Origin: a virus
IMG/VR virus record: IMGVR_UViG_3300042154_001170
Coordinates: 1 to 30,174 of that record
Strand: one strand, 5' to 3'
DNA: 30,174 nt
Part shown: piece by piece, positions 1-7,564 of the stretch
Numbering within the stretch: position 1 is the stretch's first letter
Layout of the letters: each line of letters opens with the position of its first letter
Position numbers and translations under genes: made by a program
The notes under the pieces: generated by a model
Told to the model about the DNA's origin: nothing
Database searches by the model: none
The model's input: the letters and a program-made list of their open reading frames with translations, nothing else

Positions 1-1031
1 TTAGTCCTGTTTATAGTCAATGTAAGAAAGTTTACGGTGAGATATTTAAGGCTATAGCAAACAGTCCTTATATTAGCGAATCAAACAAATCTGATCTTAT
101 AATTACTTTTGCTAATGGAAGCACAATTCAGTTTTTCAGTGCAGAACGTTACGATAATATAAGAGGTAATACTTTCGACTATCTTATTTGTGATGAGTTC
201 GCGTTCATTAAGAAGGAAGCCTGGACGGAAGTACTTAAAGCTACTGTACTCGTTAAGGGTAAGAAAGTTTTAATCATTTCAACGCCTAAGGGTAAAAATC
301 ATTTCTTTGAGTTGTTTAATCAATCAAAAGAAAACGAAGCTTACTATTCAATGGCGGGTACGTCTTATGATAACCCGAAGATAGACCCTTCAGAGCTTGA
401 AGATGCAAGGCGCAATTTACCCGATCATGTATTCAGACAGGAATATTTAGCAGAGTTTTTAGATGACGGCTCGGCAGTGTTTAAGAACGTTAAAGAATGC
501 GTTAAGCTATCAAGTTCAACACAAAATTGTTATGCCGGTGTTGATTTAGGCCGAGCGGATGACTACACAGTATTAACTATTATTAACGAACGTAACGAGG
601 TGTTTTATTGTGAACGTTGGCGACATATGGAATGGTCCTCGATAATTAATAATGTTGTTAAAGTGTTGAATGTTTACAAGCCTAAAACATTAATCGAAAC
701 CAATGGCGCACAGGATGCTATCTTTGAACAGATCAAGAACGCGGTTAACTACAATAAGAATCAAATTCAGCCATTCGTAACAACTGCCAAAAGCAAGCAA
801 TCAATAGTTGAAGATTTGATTGTAAACTTTGAGAATAAAGAAATATCAATCCCTGATAATAGCGAGCTTATAGATGAGTTAAATTACTTTACATACGAAT
901 ATAACCTTAAGACAAGGCAGATACATTATAGCGCGCCTAATGGCCTTCATGATGACATGGTAATGAGTTTATGTATTTGCTTAAGAGCTAAGAAAGAAAT
1001 GGTGTCGAGTGGTGTATATTTGATCAGATAA
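1..1031 (+). CDS. terL: Terminase large subunit (5' end outside window)
   Basis: This is the ATPase and nuclease that cuts concatemeric phage DNA and pumps it into the prohead. The reading frame is open from base 3, giving 342 visible residues; the N-terminus with Walker A lies upstream. Visible motifs are a Walker B strand ending in Asp-Glu (LICDEF, codons at 192-197), a coupling motif (ISTPKG, about 276-293), and an RNase H-like nuclease domain with its first catalytic Asp in GVDLG (codon 543-545) and C-terminal acidic residues in HDDMV (951-956). A TTG at 312 could be read as a start, but it would cut the ATPase domain, so the gene is treated as partial. The tail assembly chaperone gene follows after 32 bases. 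Confidence 0.95.
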   Translation, partial: SPVYSQCKKVYGEIFKAIANSPYISESNKSDLIITFANGSTIQFFSAERYDNIRGNTFDYLICDEFAFIKKEAWTEVLKATVLVKGKKVLIISTPKGKNHFFELFNQSKENEAYYSMAGTSYDNPKIDPSELEDARRNLPDHVFRQEYLAEFLDDGSAVFKNVKECVKLSSSTQNCYAGVDLGRADDYTVLTIINERNEVFYCERWRHMEWSSIINNVVKVLNVYKPKTLIETNGAQDAIFEQIKNAVNYNKNQIQPFVTTAKSKQSIVEDLIVNFENKEISIPDNSELIDELNYFTYEYNLKTRQIHYSAPNGLHDDMVMSLCICLRAKKEMVSSGVYLIR

Positions 1032-1063
1032 AACAATATAACAAATAATATATTTATAATTAA

Positions 1064-1666
1064 ATGGAGATAAAATTACCAACAACCTGGGAGGCGGTGA
1101 ATTTAAAACAATTCGCAGCACTGCAAAGTAAATTGCAACAGGAAGACACAGACGCAATAGAACGCTATATAGACATTATCGCACTATTAAGCAATGAAAA
1201 ACCTAGCTTAATAATGAAGATGCCTATTGATGCATTAAAGAAAGCGATTGACTATGTTTCTTTCATTAATGAGTTACCGAAAGAAACCAAGATTAAGAAT
1301 GTAATTGAAATAAATAATCAGGTATATAAAGGTACATTAGATGTTACTAAGTTAACAGCTGGCCAATACATTGACATTAAAACATTTTGTAAGGAAAGTG
1401 AGTTGATCTTTGAAAACTTAGCTAATATAATGGCGGTAATCTATGTTGAGGAGGGTTCAGAGTACGAAGGCACTAAGCACGCAGCAAGGGCGAGAGTGTT
1501 TCAGGAAAAGTTAAACATAGCCGATGTATACGGGTTCACGCTTTTTTTTTCGAATCTCTTAAACGATTTGACAAAGGATATACTAGACTATACAATTCAG
1601 CAACAGAAGCAACTGATAGCGGATCTTCAGGATTCTCTGAGCAGTGGGGATGGTTTGGGATATTAG
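1064..1666 (+). CDS. Tail assembly chaperone, short (G-like) form
   Basis: This 200-aa protein, mostly predicted helical, begins MEIKLPTTWEAV. It fits the G-like chaperone that coats the tape measure protein while the tail tube assembles. The main evidence is architecture: near the 3' end a T9 run (1542-1550) contains an in-frame slippery heptamer, and the -1 frame beyond it is open and protein-like to 1815, as in the G/GT genes of siphoviruses. The normal-frame C-terminus is itself helical and polar (LIADLQDSLSSGDGLGY), so both frames look used. The ATG at 1064 directly follows an AT-rich stretch without a Shine-Dalgarno. Its position right after the terminase, far from the tape measure gene, is unusual. 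I infer the function from these features and family resemblance, not from a database match. Confidence 0.72.
   Translation: MEIKLPTTWEAVNLKQFAALQSKLQQEDTDAIERYIDIIALLSNEKPSLIMKMPIDALKKAIDYVSFINELPKETKIKNVIEINNQVYKGTLDVTKLTAGQYIDIKTFCKESELIFENLANIMAVIYVEEGSEYEGTKHAARARVFQEKLNIADVYGFTLFFSNLLNDLTKDILDYTIQQQKQLIADLQDSLSSGDGLGY
1543..1549 (+). promoter_or_regulatory. Predicted -1 ribosomal frameshift site (T TTT TTT)
   Basis: The chaperone codons here read ctt ttt ttt tcg, so the heptamer T-TTT-TTT has the X-XXY-YYZ form that allows both tRNAs to re-pair one base upstream. The surrounding run of nine T (1542-1550) would also allow transcriptional slippage. I saw no convincing stimulatory hairpin directly downstream. 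Confidence 0.65.
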
Positions 1667-1815
1667 ATATGCTTTCCAAAGGTGATGTATTGAAATTTGA
1701 TGAGTTATTGAGGCAAAATATAGTTTGGTTTTTAAACATGATAGCATATTTTAAGGATAAAGCAGAAAACGAAAAAGAAATTTTAGAACATGCCAAAAGG
1801 AAACATAGATTTTAA
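1549..1815 (+). CDS. Frameshift extension of the tail assembly chaperone (T-like part of GT)
   Basis: If ribosomes slip back one base at the T9 run, they read from 1549 in the -1 frame through 88 more codons to the TAA at 1813-1815. The fusion would have 162 residues of the short form plus 88, about 250 in total. The extension has a Trp-rich centre (SEQWGWFGILDML), then GDVLKFDELL and a helical lysine/glutamate-rich end. Such a 'WGW ... GD ... KFD ... YFKDK' pattern resembles T-like extensions I know from Bacteroidota phages. An ATG at 1669 could start a separate 48-aa protein in this frame, but the open frame continues upstream to the slip site. The end overlaps the next gene by 26 bases. 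A sequencing error in the homopolymer is the alternative. Confidence 0.7.
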   Translation, partial: FESLKRFDKGYTRLYNSATEATDSGSSGFSEQWGWFGILDMLSKGDVLKFDELLRQNIVWFLNMIAYFKDKAENEKEILEHAKRKHRF

Positions 1816-2404
1816 CAAGGTTGGGGAGTTAGTATTTGATTTTGCAAGTGATATTTTAAAGGATTTACAATCTAATTTAAGAGATCGCGGTATAAATGCC
1901 ACTGATAATTTAAGCCAATCTATTACTTTTGAGCCGTTACATATTTTAAAGACGGGAATAGTATTTGAATTGATGCTTGATTCTTACTATAAGTATGTAG
2001 ATCAAGGTGTTAAGGGTGCGGATAGCTCAGCAAAAGCGCCAAATAGTCCTTTTAAATATTCAGATAAATTGCCTCCTGTTAGTAAATTAAAACAGTGGAT
2101 AAAAGATAAACCATTAATGATTAAGACGTCAGTTGATTTAACTAAAAGAGATTCAAAAGGCAATCCGTTAATTAATAAAAAGACTGGTAAAATAATGAAA
2201 AAAAGACCTTCAACAGTTGAGAAGGAAACTATTGAAAGCGAGATTGAAAAAGTTGCTTTCTTAATGGCAGAGGGCATAAGGCGAAAAGGATTAAAGGCCA
2301 CTAACTTTTATTCCGATGTAGTAAACGAGGAGCGATTCAATAAGTTTAGAAAAGATATAGCAGAGGCATTTAAACAAGACGTAATAATTTCAATAAAGGA
2401 ATAA
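1790..2404 (+). CDS. Putative tail-completion / neck protein
   Basis: This 204-aa, lysine-rich protein probably belongs to the head-tail joining or tail-completion proteins (HK97 gp10-like in role). It has an N-terminal helical part, a core YYKYVDQGVKG followed by a loop rich in Ser/Ala/Pro, a segment SKLKQWI, and a C-terminal helix. That arrangement is seen in minor structural proteins of Bacteroidota phages. It starts inside the last 26 bases of the chaperone extension and its stop overlaps the next start (TAATG), so it sits in a translationally coupled tail operon. I recognise no catalytic motif. The assignment rests on pattern and position. Confidence 0.5.
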   Translation: MPKGNIDFNKVGELVFDFASDILKDLQSNLRDRGINATDNLSQSITFEPLHILKTGIVFELMLDSYYKYVDQGVKGADSSAKAPNSPFKYSDKLPPVSKLKQWIKDKPLMIKTSVDLTKRDSKGNPLINKKTGKIMKKRPSTVEKETIESEIEKVAFLMAEGIRRKGLKATNFYSDVVNEERFNKFRKDIAEAFKQDVIISIKE

Positions 2405-3627
2405 TGGCATTTACTATTTTACAACAACCGCTGCAATACACTCCGGTATATAACGACATTAATTATGTGGTTAGCTCAAGCAACAACACGCAGCCGAATT
2501 TTAATTACATCTTTGATGTTAAGATCAACGGGGTGTTTATATCAAGGCATAGAATACCGGCAAGGCCTGACAATGGTTACGGGTTGTTTAATGCAAAACG
2601 GATTGCAGAAACTTATATTTCGCAGTCAATTAACTTTGATCAGATCACAGTAACCAATAGTAGTGAATCAATACTATCATTAGTTATTGAATGCCGGGAG
2701 GAGTATACCGGCCATGCTGCTGATGATTCTATTTTAGCTACATCGACAGCGGTGTTTTGTTGGAATGCTGTTTTCCCTTACCCTACTTATGTTAATTATA
2801 CTGTAAGTTTATTTAGGCAGATGACATCACAAATTGATGTAAGTTATTTATTATCTGATAATCTAATTAATAAAATTAAACTAACTGAAAAAGGTTTTAT
2901 ATCTGTTATGGTTGGAGAGGCCGGGGCAGTTAATGAGATCGGGGTGTTTGCTTATAACTCAAGCGGTACATTGATTAAATCGACTTATATTTTAAATCCA
3001 TTTTATAACGTTACTAACACAGCCTCTAGGTTTATCACTTTACCAGCTGGTCCCGTTAACCTTAATCAAATATTAAATGCTAATTTAAATGCGACAACTC
3101 AGAATCAAGGGGTAATTATTCCAAGTACTACGGCTTACTACGAAATTAGAAGTTACGGGAATTTATCGGCCTCTAAAATTTATCGTTATAATATTACGGA
3201 GGTTTGCTCTAAATTTACTCCGGTACGTTTGCATTTCTTAAATCGATTAGGCGGTTGGGATTCATTTACTTTTGATTTGTTAAATACTTTTACAAGCAAT
3301 ATTGAACGAAAAGAATATAGACAAAATTTAGGCGGATTTGTTGGGTCAACTTATACATATGACATTAAAGACAGATCGGCCACTATATTTGATACACAAA
3401 TCAAAACAACACAAGTTTTAAATAGTAATTGGATAACAGACACAGAGGCTGGATGGCTTGAGCAATTGTTAACTAGTCCAGATGTTTATACTGAAGTTGG
3501 GACGCAATTACAGGCGGTTAATATAACCGATACAAGTTATACGCAGAAAAGAACTGTTAACGATCAATTATTTAATTTGACAATGACAATAGAAAAATCA
3601 TTCTTAAAACATAGACAGCGTGGTTGA
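2404..3627 (+). CDS. Tail/baseplate structural protein (unnamed family)
   Basis: This 407-aa protein is rich in predicted beta strand and aromatic residues and lacks a signal peptide or membrane segment. The N-terminal part contains repeated short strands (FNYIFDVKINGVFISRHRIP). The C-terminal part contains a segment HFLNRLGGWDSFTFDL, a type I have seen in tail proteins of Bacteroidota phages. It starts with the TAATG overlap from the preceding gene and overlaps the following gene by 8 bases. A distal-tail or baseplate role is plausible because it precedes a very large tail protein, but no diagnostic motif confirms it. Confidence 0.5.
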   Translation: MAFTILQQPLQYTPVYNDINYVVSSSNNTQPNFNYIFDVKINGVFISRHRIPARPDNGYGLFNAKRIAETYISQSINFDQITVTNSSESILSLVIECREEYTGHAADDSILATSTAVFCWNAVFPYPTYVNYTVSLFRQMTSQIDVSYLLSDNLINKIKLTEKGFISVMVGEAGAVNEIGVFAYNSSGTLIKSTYILNPFYNVTNTASRFITLPAGPVNLNQILNANLNATTQNQGVIIPSTTAYYEIRSYGNLSASKIYRYNITEVCSKFTPVRLHFLNRLGGWDSFTFDLLNTFTSNIERKEYRQNLGGFVGSTYTYDIKDRSATIFDTQIKTTQVLNSNWITDTEAGWLEQLLTSPDVYTEVGTQLQAVNITDTSYTQKRTVNDQLFNLTMTIEKSFLKHRQRG

Positions 3628-6007
3628 GATATTTATTAAAAGGGTAAACGATACGACATACAGTAAGTTAGACTTATATGATACTATAAGCCTTCCTATT
3701 ACTTATAGTATTGCTGACATTAGGCAGCCTGATCAAAGGCAAGGGACGTTTACAAAGACTATAAGCCTTCCGGGTACTAAGCAAAACAATCACTTGTTTA
3801 ATCACATCTTTAGGGTGAATAAGGTTACCTATTTAACTAATGACTTTAACCCGTCATTAAAGGCTAGTTGTTTAATTTTAGAGGATTCAATTGAGATCTT
3901 TAAAGGTTCTTTAAAGCTTAACGACATTAGCTATCTTGAAGACGGCGAGATCATTTATAATTGCGTGGCATTTGGTGAAACTACTGATTTGTTTTTCTCA
4001 TTGGGCAACAAAGAGATAGTAGAGCTATTCACCGAAACAGATTCTTTAAACCATATATGGAATAGACCTAATATAGTTTTCTCATGGGGTGCAACTAAGG
4101 GAGAGGGGTATGTTTACCCTATGATTGATTACGGAAACCACTTTGAAAAAACCCGCAACCAATGGGATGTTAAAGAGTTTTTTCCGGCGGTATATGTAAA
4201 AGAATATATTGACAGAATGTTTGAACAAGCTGGCTATACTTATTCATCTGCTTTTTTCAACACGACAAGATTCAAGAGTTTAATTATTCCTTATAATAAA
4301 GGCAGCGTTAAAAGAACAGAAAACGAAATTAACAAATACAAAGCACAGGCGGTTATATCCCCAAGTTTAACAGTTGATTTTAACTTGATTCAAACTTTTG
4401 CAGATGATCCAACATTTTGGCACAAAGGGACTTATGAATATAGAAAGATTATTCAGGTAGCTAACGTTTATTATTATAAAGAGTTAACCAATCAATCCGG
4501 TTCATGGGGTAATAATACATATACTGCACAACTGCAAGGGACTTATAATTTTAATAATACTTTAAAGATATCAGGCGCTGTTGTTACTAACCCACCTTCC
4601 GGAAGCTATGATTATTTATTTGTGATTGAAATCATAGGAGTGCTTTATAAAAATAATGTTGAGTTTAAGAGACAAAAAATTTATCAGATATTTGAAAAAA
4701 ACGCAGTCCCCCAGGTTCATACTACATTCCCATTTGAAACCGGTAATATTTCTTTAAATGTAGGTGATACAATAAGAATTGAATATCAATACGATTTAGA
4801 ATATGATTTAGATAATACAACTAATAATTTAAGTAGTTACGTTCCGAATTTTTCATTTACTTACGTAGCTGATGAATGCGTTTTTAATTCAAACTTATTA
4901 GACGCTATCCTGCCGGGCGATAACTTAAAGATTCAAGCCTTTATCCCTGAAAAGGTTTTGTGCAAGGATTTTTTAGGAAGCATAATTAAAATGTTCAATC
5001 TTTATGTAGAGCCGGATAAACAGAACGCTAAAAACTTATTAATTGAAACAAGGGATGACTTTTATGCACTTGAAACAAGTACGTTAAATTGGAGCAATAA
5101 AGTAAATAGAGATGTACCCTGGAAAATCACACCACTAGGTGAATTAGATTTTAAAGATTTAATATTCACTTATAAGGAAGATAAAGACGCAGACAATCAA
5201 GCCTATCAATATAAGTACAATGAGGCTTACGGCACCAGGAAGGTAAGTGTAGTTAACGACTTTTTAACCAATCAAAAAAAGATCGAGCCTATATTTGCTG
5301 CAAGTCCAACAGTAGTGGATAACTTAAACTGGAATAATACAAGGGCAATTCCGAGAATTATTAACGAGTCAATTGGTCAGACGGCCTCAGTAATACGTAT
5401 CTTATATTATAGCGGTTTGGTAGATACTGAATTGTGGGGCTTGATTCAAAACAATAGCGGTGTTACTTATACGCAGTATCCTTATTCCGGGATGAACGAC
5501 AGTCCTAATTTGGTAAGCTTTGATTTATGCTGGCAGACTCCGAAAGAGTTATACTGGGACATTGACAAATCAAACTATTTGAACAATAACCTTTATAACA
5601 TTTACTATTCTAAAATGATCGACGAAATCACAGACGTGGATAGTAAGATAATAGAAATGGAATTATTGTTAACATCGAATGATTTGTTTGAAATCAATTT
5701 TGCGAAAAAGATATTTATTGATAATAACTATTATATTTTAAATCGTATAATAGATGCCGACCGAATGCAAACACAATTGTGTAGAGTCGAGCTTTTAAAA
5801 TTAAAATATGGTTCGAGCTACATTCCTAATGTAACAGCTACATTCAGCAACGCTAGGAGGCGTAACATTGACATAGTAGAAGGAGGAGAGAACATAGTAA
5901 GCAGCTCATTAAATGGAGCGCCAGCAATGATAGAAGGCGGTTTAAATGAGGTTAGAAGTTTAGAAGCAACAAGTACAATAATAATATTAACAGGAGGGTT
6001 AAATTAA
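3620..6007 (+). CDS. Large tail tip / baseplate protein
   Basis: This 795-aa protein is probably the central tail-tip or baseplate component. It starts at a GTG (3620) that lies inside the end of the upstream gene; no in-frame ATG lies nearby. The N-terminal region reads TYSIADIRQPDQRQGTFTKT and then SLPGTKQNNHLFNHIF, a pattern repeated in large tail proteins of Bacteroidota phages. The rest is beta-rich with many Asn, Tyr and Asp residues, and there is no coiled coil. The C-terminal 40 residues are low-complexity Gly/Ser/Glu. A tail-associated protein (Tal-like) is the best guess by size and place. The TAATG at 6005-6009 couples it to the next gene. Confidence 0.55.
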   Translation: MVEIFIKRVNDTTYSKLDLYDTISLPITYSIADIRQPDQRQGTFTKTISLPGTKQNNHLFNHIFRVNKVTYLTNDFNPSLKASCLILEDSIEIFKGSLKLNDISYLEDGEIIYNCVAFGETTDLFFSLGNKEIVELFTETDSLNHIWNRPNIVFSWGATKGEGYVYPMIDYGNHFEKTRNQWDVKEFFPAVYVKEYIDRMFEQAGYTYSSAFFNTTRFKSLIIPYNKGSVKRTENEINKYKAQAVISPSLTVDFNLIQTFADDPTFWHKGTYEYRKIIQVANVYYYKELTNQSGSWGNNTYTAQLQGTYNFNNTLKISGAVVTNPPSGSYDYLFVIEIIGVLYKNNVEFKRQKIYQIFEKNAVPQVHTTFPFETGNISLNVGDTIRIEYQYDLEYDLDNTTNNLSSYVPNFSFTYVADECVFNSNLLDAILPGDNLKIQAFIPEKVLCKDFLGSIIKMFNLYVEPDKQNAKNLLIETRDDFYALETSTLNWSNKVNRDVPWKITPLGELDFKDLIFTYKEDKDADNQAYQYKYNEAYGTRKVSVVNDFLTNQKKIEPIFAASPTVVDNLNWNNTRAIPRIINESIGQTASVIRILYYSGLVDTELWGLIQNNSGVTYTQYPYSGMNDSPNLVSFDLCWQTPKELYWDIDKSNYLNNNLYNIYYSKMIDEITDVDSKIIEMELLLTSNDLFEINFAKKIFIDNNYYILNRIIDADRMQTQLCRVELLKLKYGSSYIPNVTATFSNARRRNIDIVEGGENIVSSSLNGAPAMIEGGLNEVRSLEATSTIIILTGGLN

Positions 6008-6705
6008 TGAATATATTAGACGCAAGGATTTTATTAAAGAGATCAACAACTGCCGGAGTAGTCCCGACAATCCCGGCAAGTGCAACCCATACAGATGGGA
6101 GCTGGATTAATACCGACATTTATAGTGGTGAAGCTTTTCTAAATACAGTAGATCAAAGAATGTATGTTAGGACAGGCGCAAATATTAAAGAGATTACGTT
6201 CCAAAATAATTGGGTAGGTCAGTCATTTGGTGGCGGGGTTATATTCCATACTTATAGAGATGCCTCAAATGTCGAGCATGGGTTAATTGTTAGTATTGTT
6301 GATCAATCGACAAGTTCACCATGGAGTGATATAACATCTGCAAGTGTAGGAATTACAACTACATGGAACGGACAAGCAAACACTAACTTAATGAAGGCAC
6401 AAACCGGCGCAACTTCCGGAGCCTGGAAAGATGCAGACGATTATAGTTATGGTGGTTTCACTGATTGGTATTTGCCGGCAATTGATGAATTAATTTTAAT
6501 GTCTAATAATAGATTTGCTATAAATAAAACATTATCAACTATTGGAGGATCAAATCAATTACAAAATTTAGTTACTTATTGGAGTAGCACTCAAGATTAT
6601 TCATTTCCAAATAATCAAGCGAGAGTTTTAGATTTTGGTTTTATGACTGGTGATATGGCTGGAAAAAATTTAAATCGTTACGTTCGCGCAATAAGACAAT
6701 TCTAA
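6007..6705 (+). CDS. Lectin-like (DUF1566/Lcl_C-type) putative receptor-binding protein
   Basis: This 232-aa protein has a short N-terminal collar-like part (residues 1-70) and a C-terminal C-type-lectin-fold region of the DUF1566 kind. The diagnostic features are GGGVIFHTY (about 75-83), a WKDADDY/DWYLPAIDEL block in the middle, YWSSTQ, and the closing YVRAIRQF. Such domains occur in adhesins and phage receptor-binding proteins, where they present variable loops. It sits between the tail-tip gene and two small tail proteins, and its start overlaps the upstream stop (TAATG). I infer host-surface binding. No reverse transcriptase or template repeat was found, so there is no sign of a diversity-generating retroelement in the window. 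Confidence 0.65.
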   Translation: MNILDARILLKRSTTAGVVPTIPASATHTDGSWINTDIYSGEAFLNTVDQRMYVRTGANIKEITFQNNWVGQSFGGGVIFHTYRDASNVEHGLIVSIVDQSTSSPWSDITSASVGITTTWNGQANTNLMKAQTGATSGAWKDADDYSYGGFTDWYLPAIDELILMSNNRFAINKTLSTIGGSNQLQNLVTYWSSTQDYSFPNNQARVLDFGFMTGDMAGKNLNRYVRAIRQF

Positions 6706-6935
6706 TGAATATAGATAATATCACAAGGACTAAGAGTTACCGGGATAATTTGAGCAAGTCAGATTTTGAACACATATACGCAGATATGTATTCAATGAAT
6801 GGCAGTATTGTTACCGGTACTATTCCCTTTGTAAATTCGGCTGGTGTTGATAAGCCTTTGCCTTTAACGATAGATAAAAAGATGCCATTTCAGAAAGCTA
6901 ACGGCACAACTTCAAATTTAAGTTTAATTATATGA
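6705..6935 (+). CDS. Small hypothetical tail-module protein
   Basis: This is a 76-aa protein of unknown function. The first half is charged (SYRDNLSKSDFEHIYADMY) and the second is hydrophobic with short strands (GTIPFVNSAGVDKPLPLT). It is coupled on both sides: its ATG overlaps the lectin stop and its stop overlaps the next ATG (ATGA at 6932). It may be a small adaptor or collar segment for the neighbouring binding proteins. Confidence 0.5.
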   Translation: MNIDNITRTKSYRDNLSKSDFEHIYADMYSMNGSIVTGTIPFVNSAGVDKPLPLTIDKKMPFQKANGTTSNLSLII

Positions 6936-7564
6936 CATACATAACTCCTTTAAAAATGCTTTACGATGGCGGAGGTAATGCCATTAAATTGAGCGAAGCT
7001 GAAGCAAGCGATGTAATCCCTTCGCAATACATTGAAGCTGCTAACACATTGATCGGTTATACAGAGCTGACAAGTGCTGCAGCTGCTTTGGTATCCTTTA
7101 CAGTAGGTACGGGCAGCTTAACGGCTATCAATTTAAATAGTGATACTATTCCAAGGTACGCGAAGATTTCCTTTGTTGCTCCTCAATACGGGAATGTATC
7201 TGTTGAGATGGAATTTGACATGATTATATTTAACAGTTCGACTGTTTTATTTATCGGGCTTCACAATGCTTCAACTTCAACAACAACACCAAATAAAGGG
7301 TGTTTTAGGATAAATGCCGATAATGACTCTGCCGGAACGACTTCAGGGATGAGTACATTTTACGCTCGATTTGTTTTAACGGGATTAACGCCAGGTCAGA
7401 CTTATCATTATTACTTCATGGCAGCGGCTAACTTTTCCGGATGTATAATTAGGGCAAGTAAACAACAGGCAAGTTATGTAAGCGGTTCTGATCATCCGGC
7501 ACCTTTAAGAATATTTGCATACGATTTAGGAAATATAACAGCAACAAGTAACCCAGCAAGCTAA
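6932..7564 (+). CDS. Putative tail fiber/appendage protein
   Basis: This 210-aa protein is rich in Thr, Ser and Ala. The middle consists of predicted beta strands (ISFVAPQYGNVSVEMEFDM) and there is a segment LTGLTPGQTYHYYFM that resembles a fibronectin-like or jelly-roll sandwich. Together with the lectin-like gene and the 76-aa gene it forms a coupled three-gene set placed before the tape measure gene. It could be a second receptor-binding subunit or a minor tail protein. No catalytic motif is seen. Confidence 0.5.
   Translation: MTYITPLKMLYDGGGNAIKLSEAEASDVIPSQYIEAANTLIGYTELTSAAAALVSFTVGTGSLTAINLNSDTIPRYAKISFVAPQYGNVSVEMEFDMIIFNSSTVLFIGLHNASTSTTTPNKGCFRINADNDSAGTTSGMSTFYARFVLTGLTPGQTYHYYFMAAANFSGCIIRASKQQASYVSGSDHPAPLRIFAYDLGNITATSNPAS

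Noticed and set aside
1015-1022. TATATTTG, a perfect -7 box, at the end of the terminase gene
   Set aside because: There is no TTTG 19-21 bases upstream, and the bases encode conserved-looking terminase residues. A promoter here is possible but not supported.
1536-1796. A 86-residue open frame on the - strand over the chaperone frameshift region
   Set aside because: The + strand is read in two frames here with good protein patterns, and the antisense product shows no recognisable feature.
6585-6705. Possible variable repeat of a diversity-generating retroelement in the lectin-like gene
   Set aside because: The fold type is a known target, but no near-copy template repeat and no reverse transcriptase gene were seen in the window.
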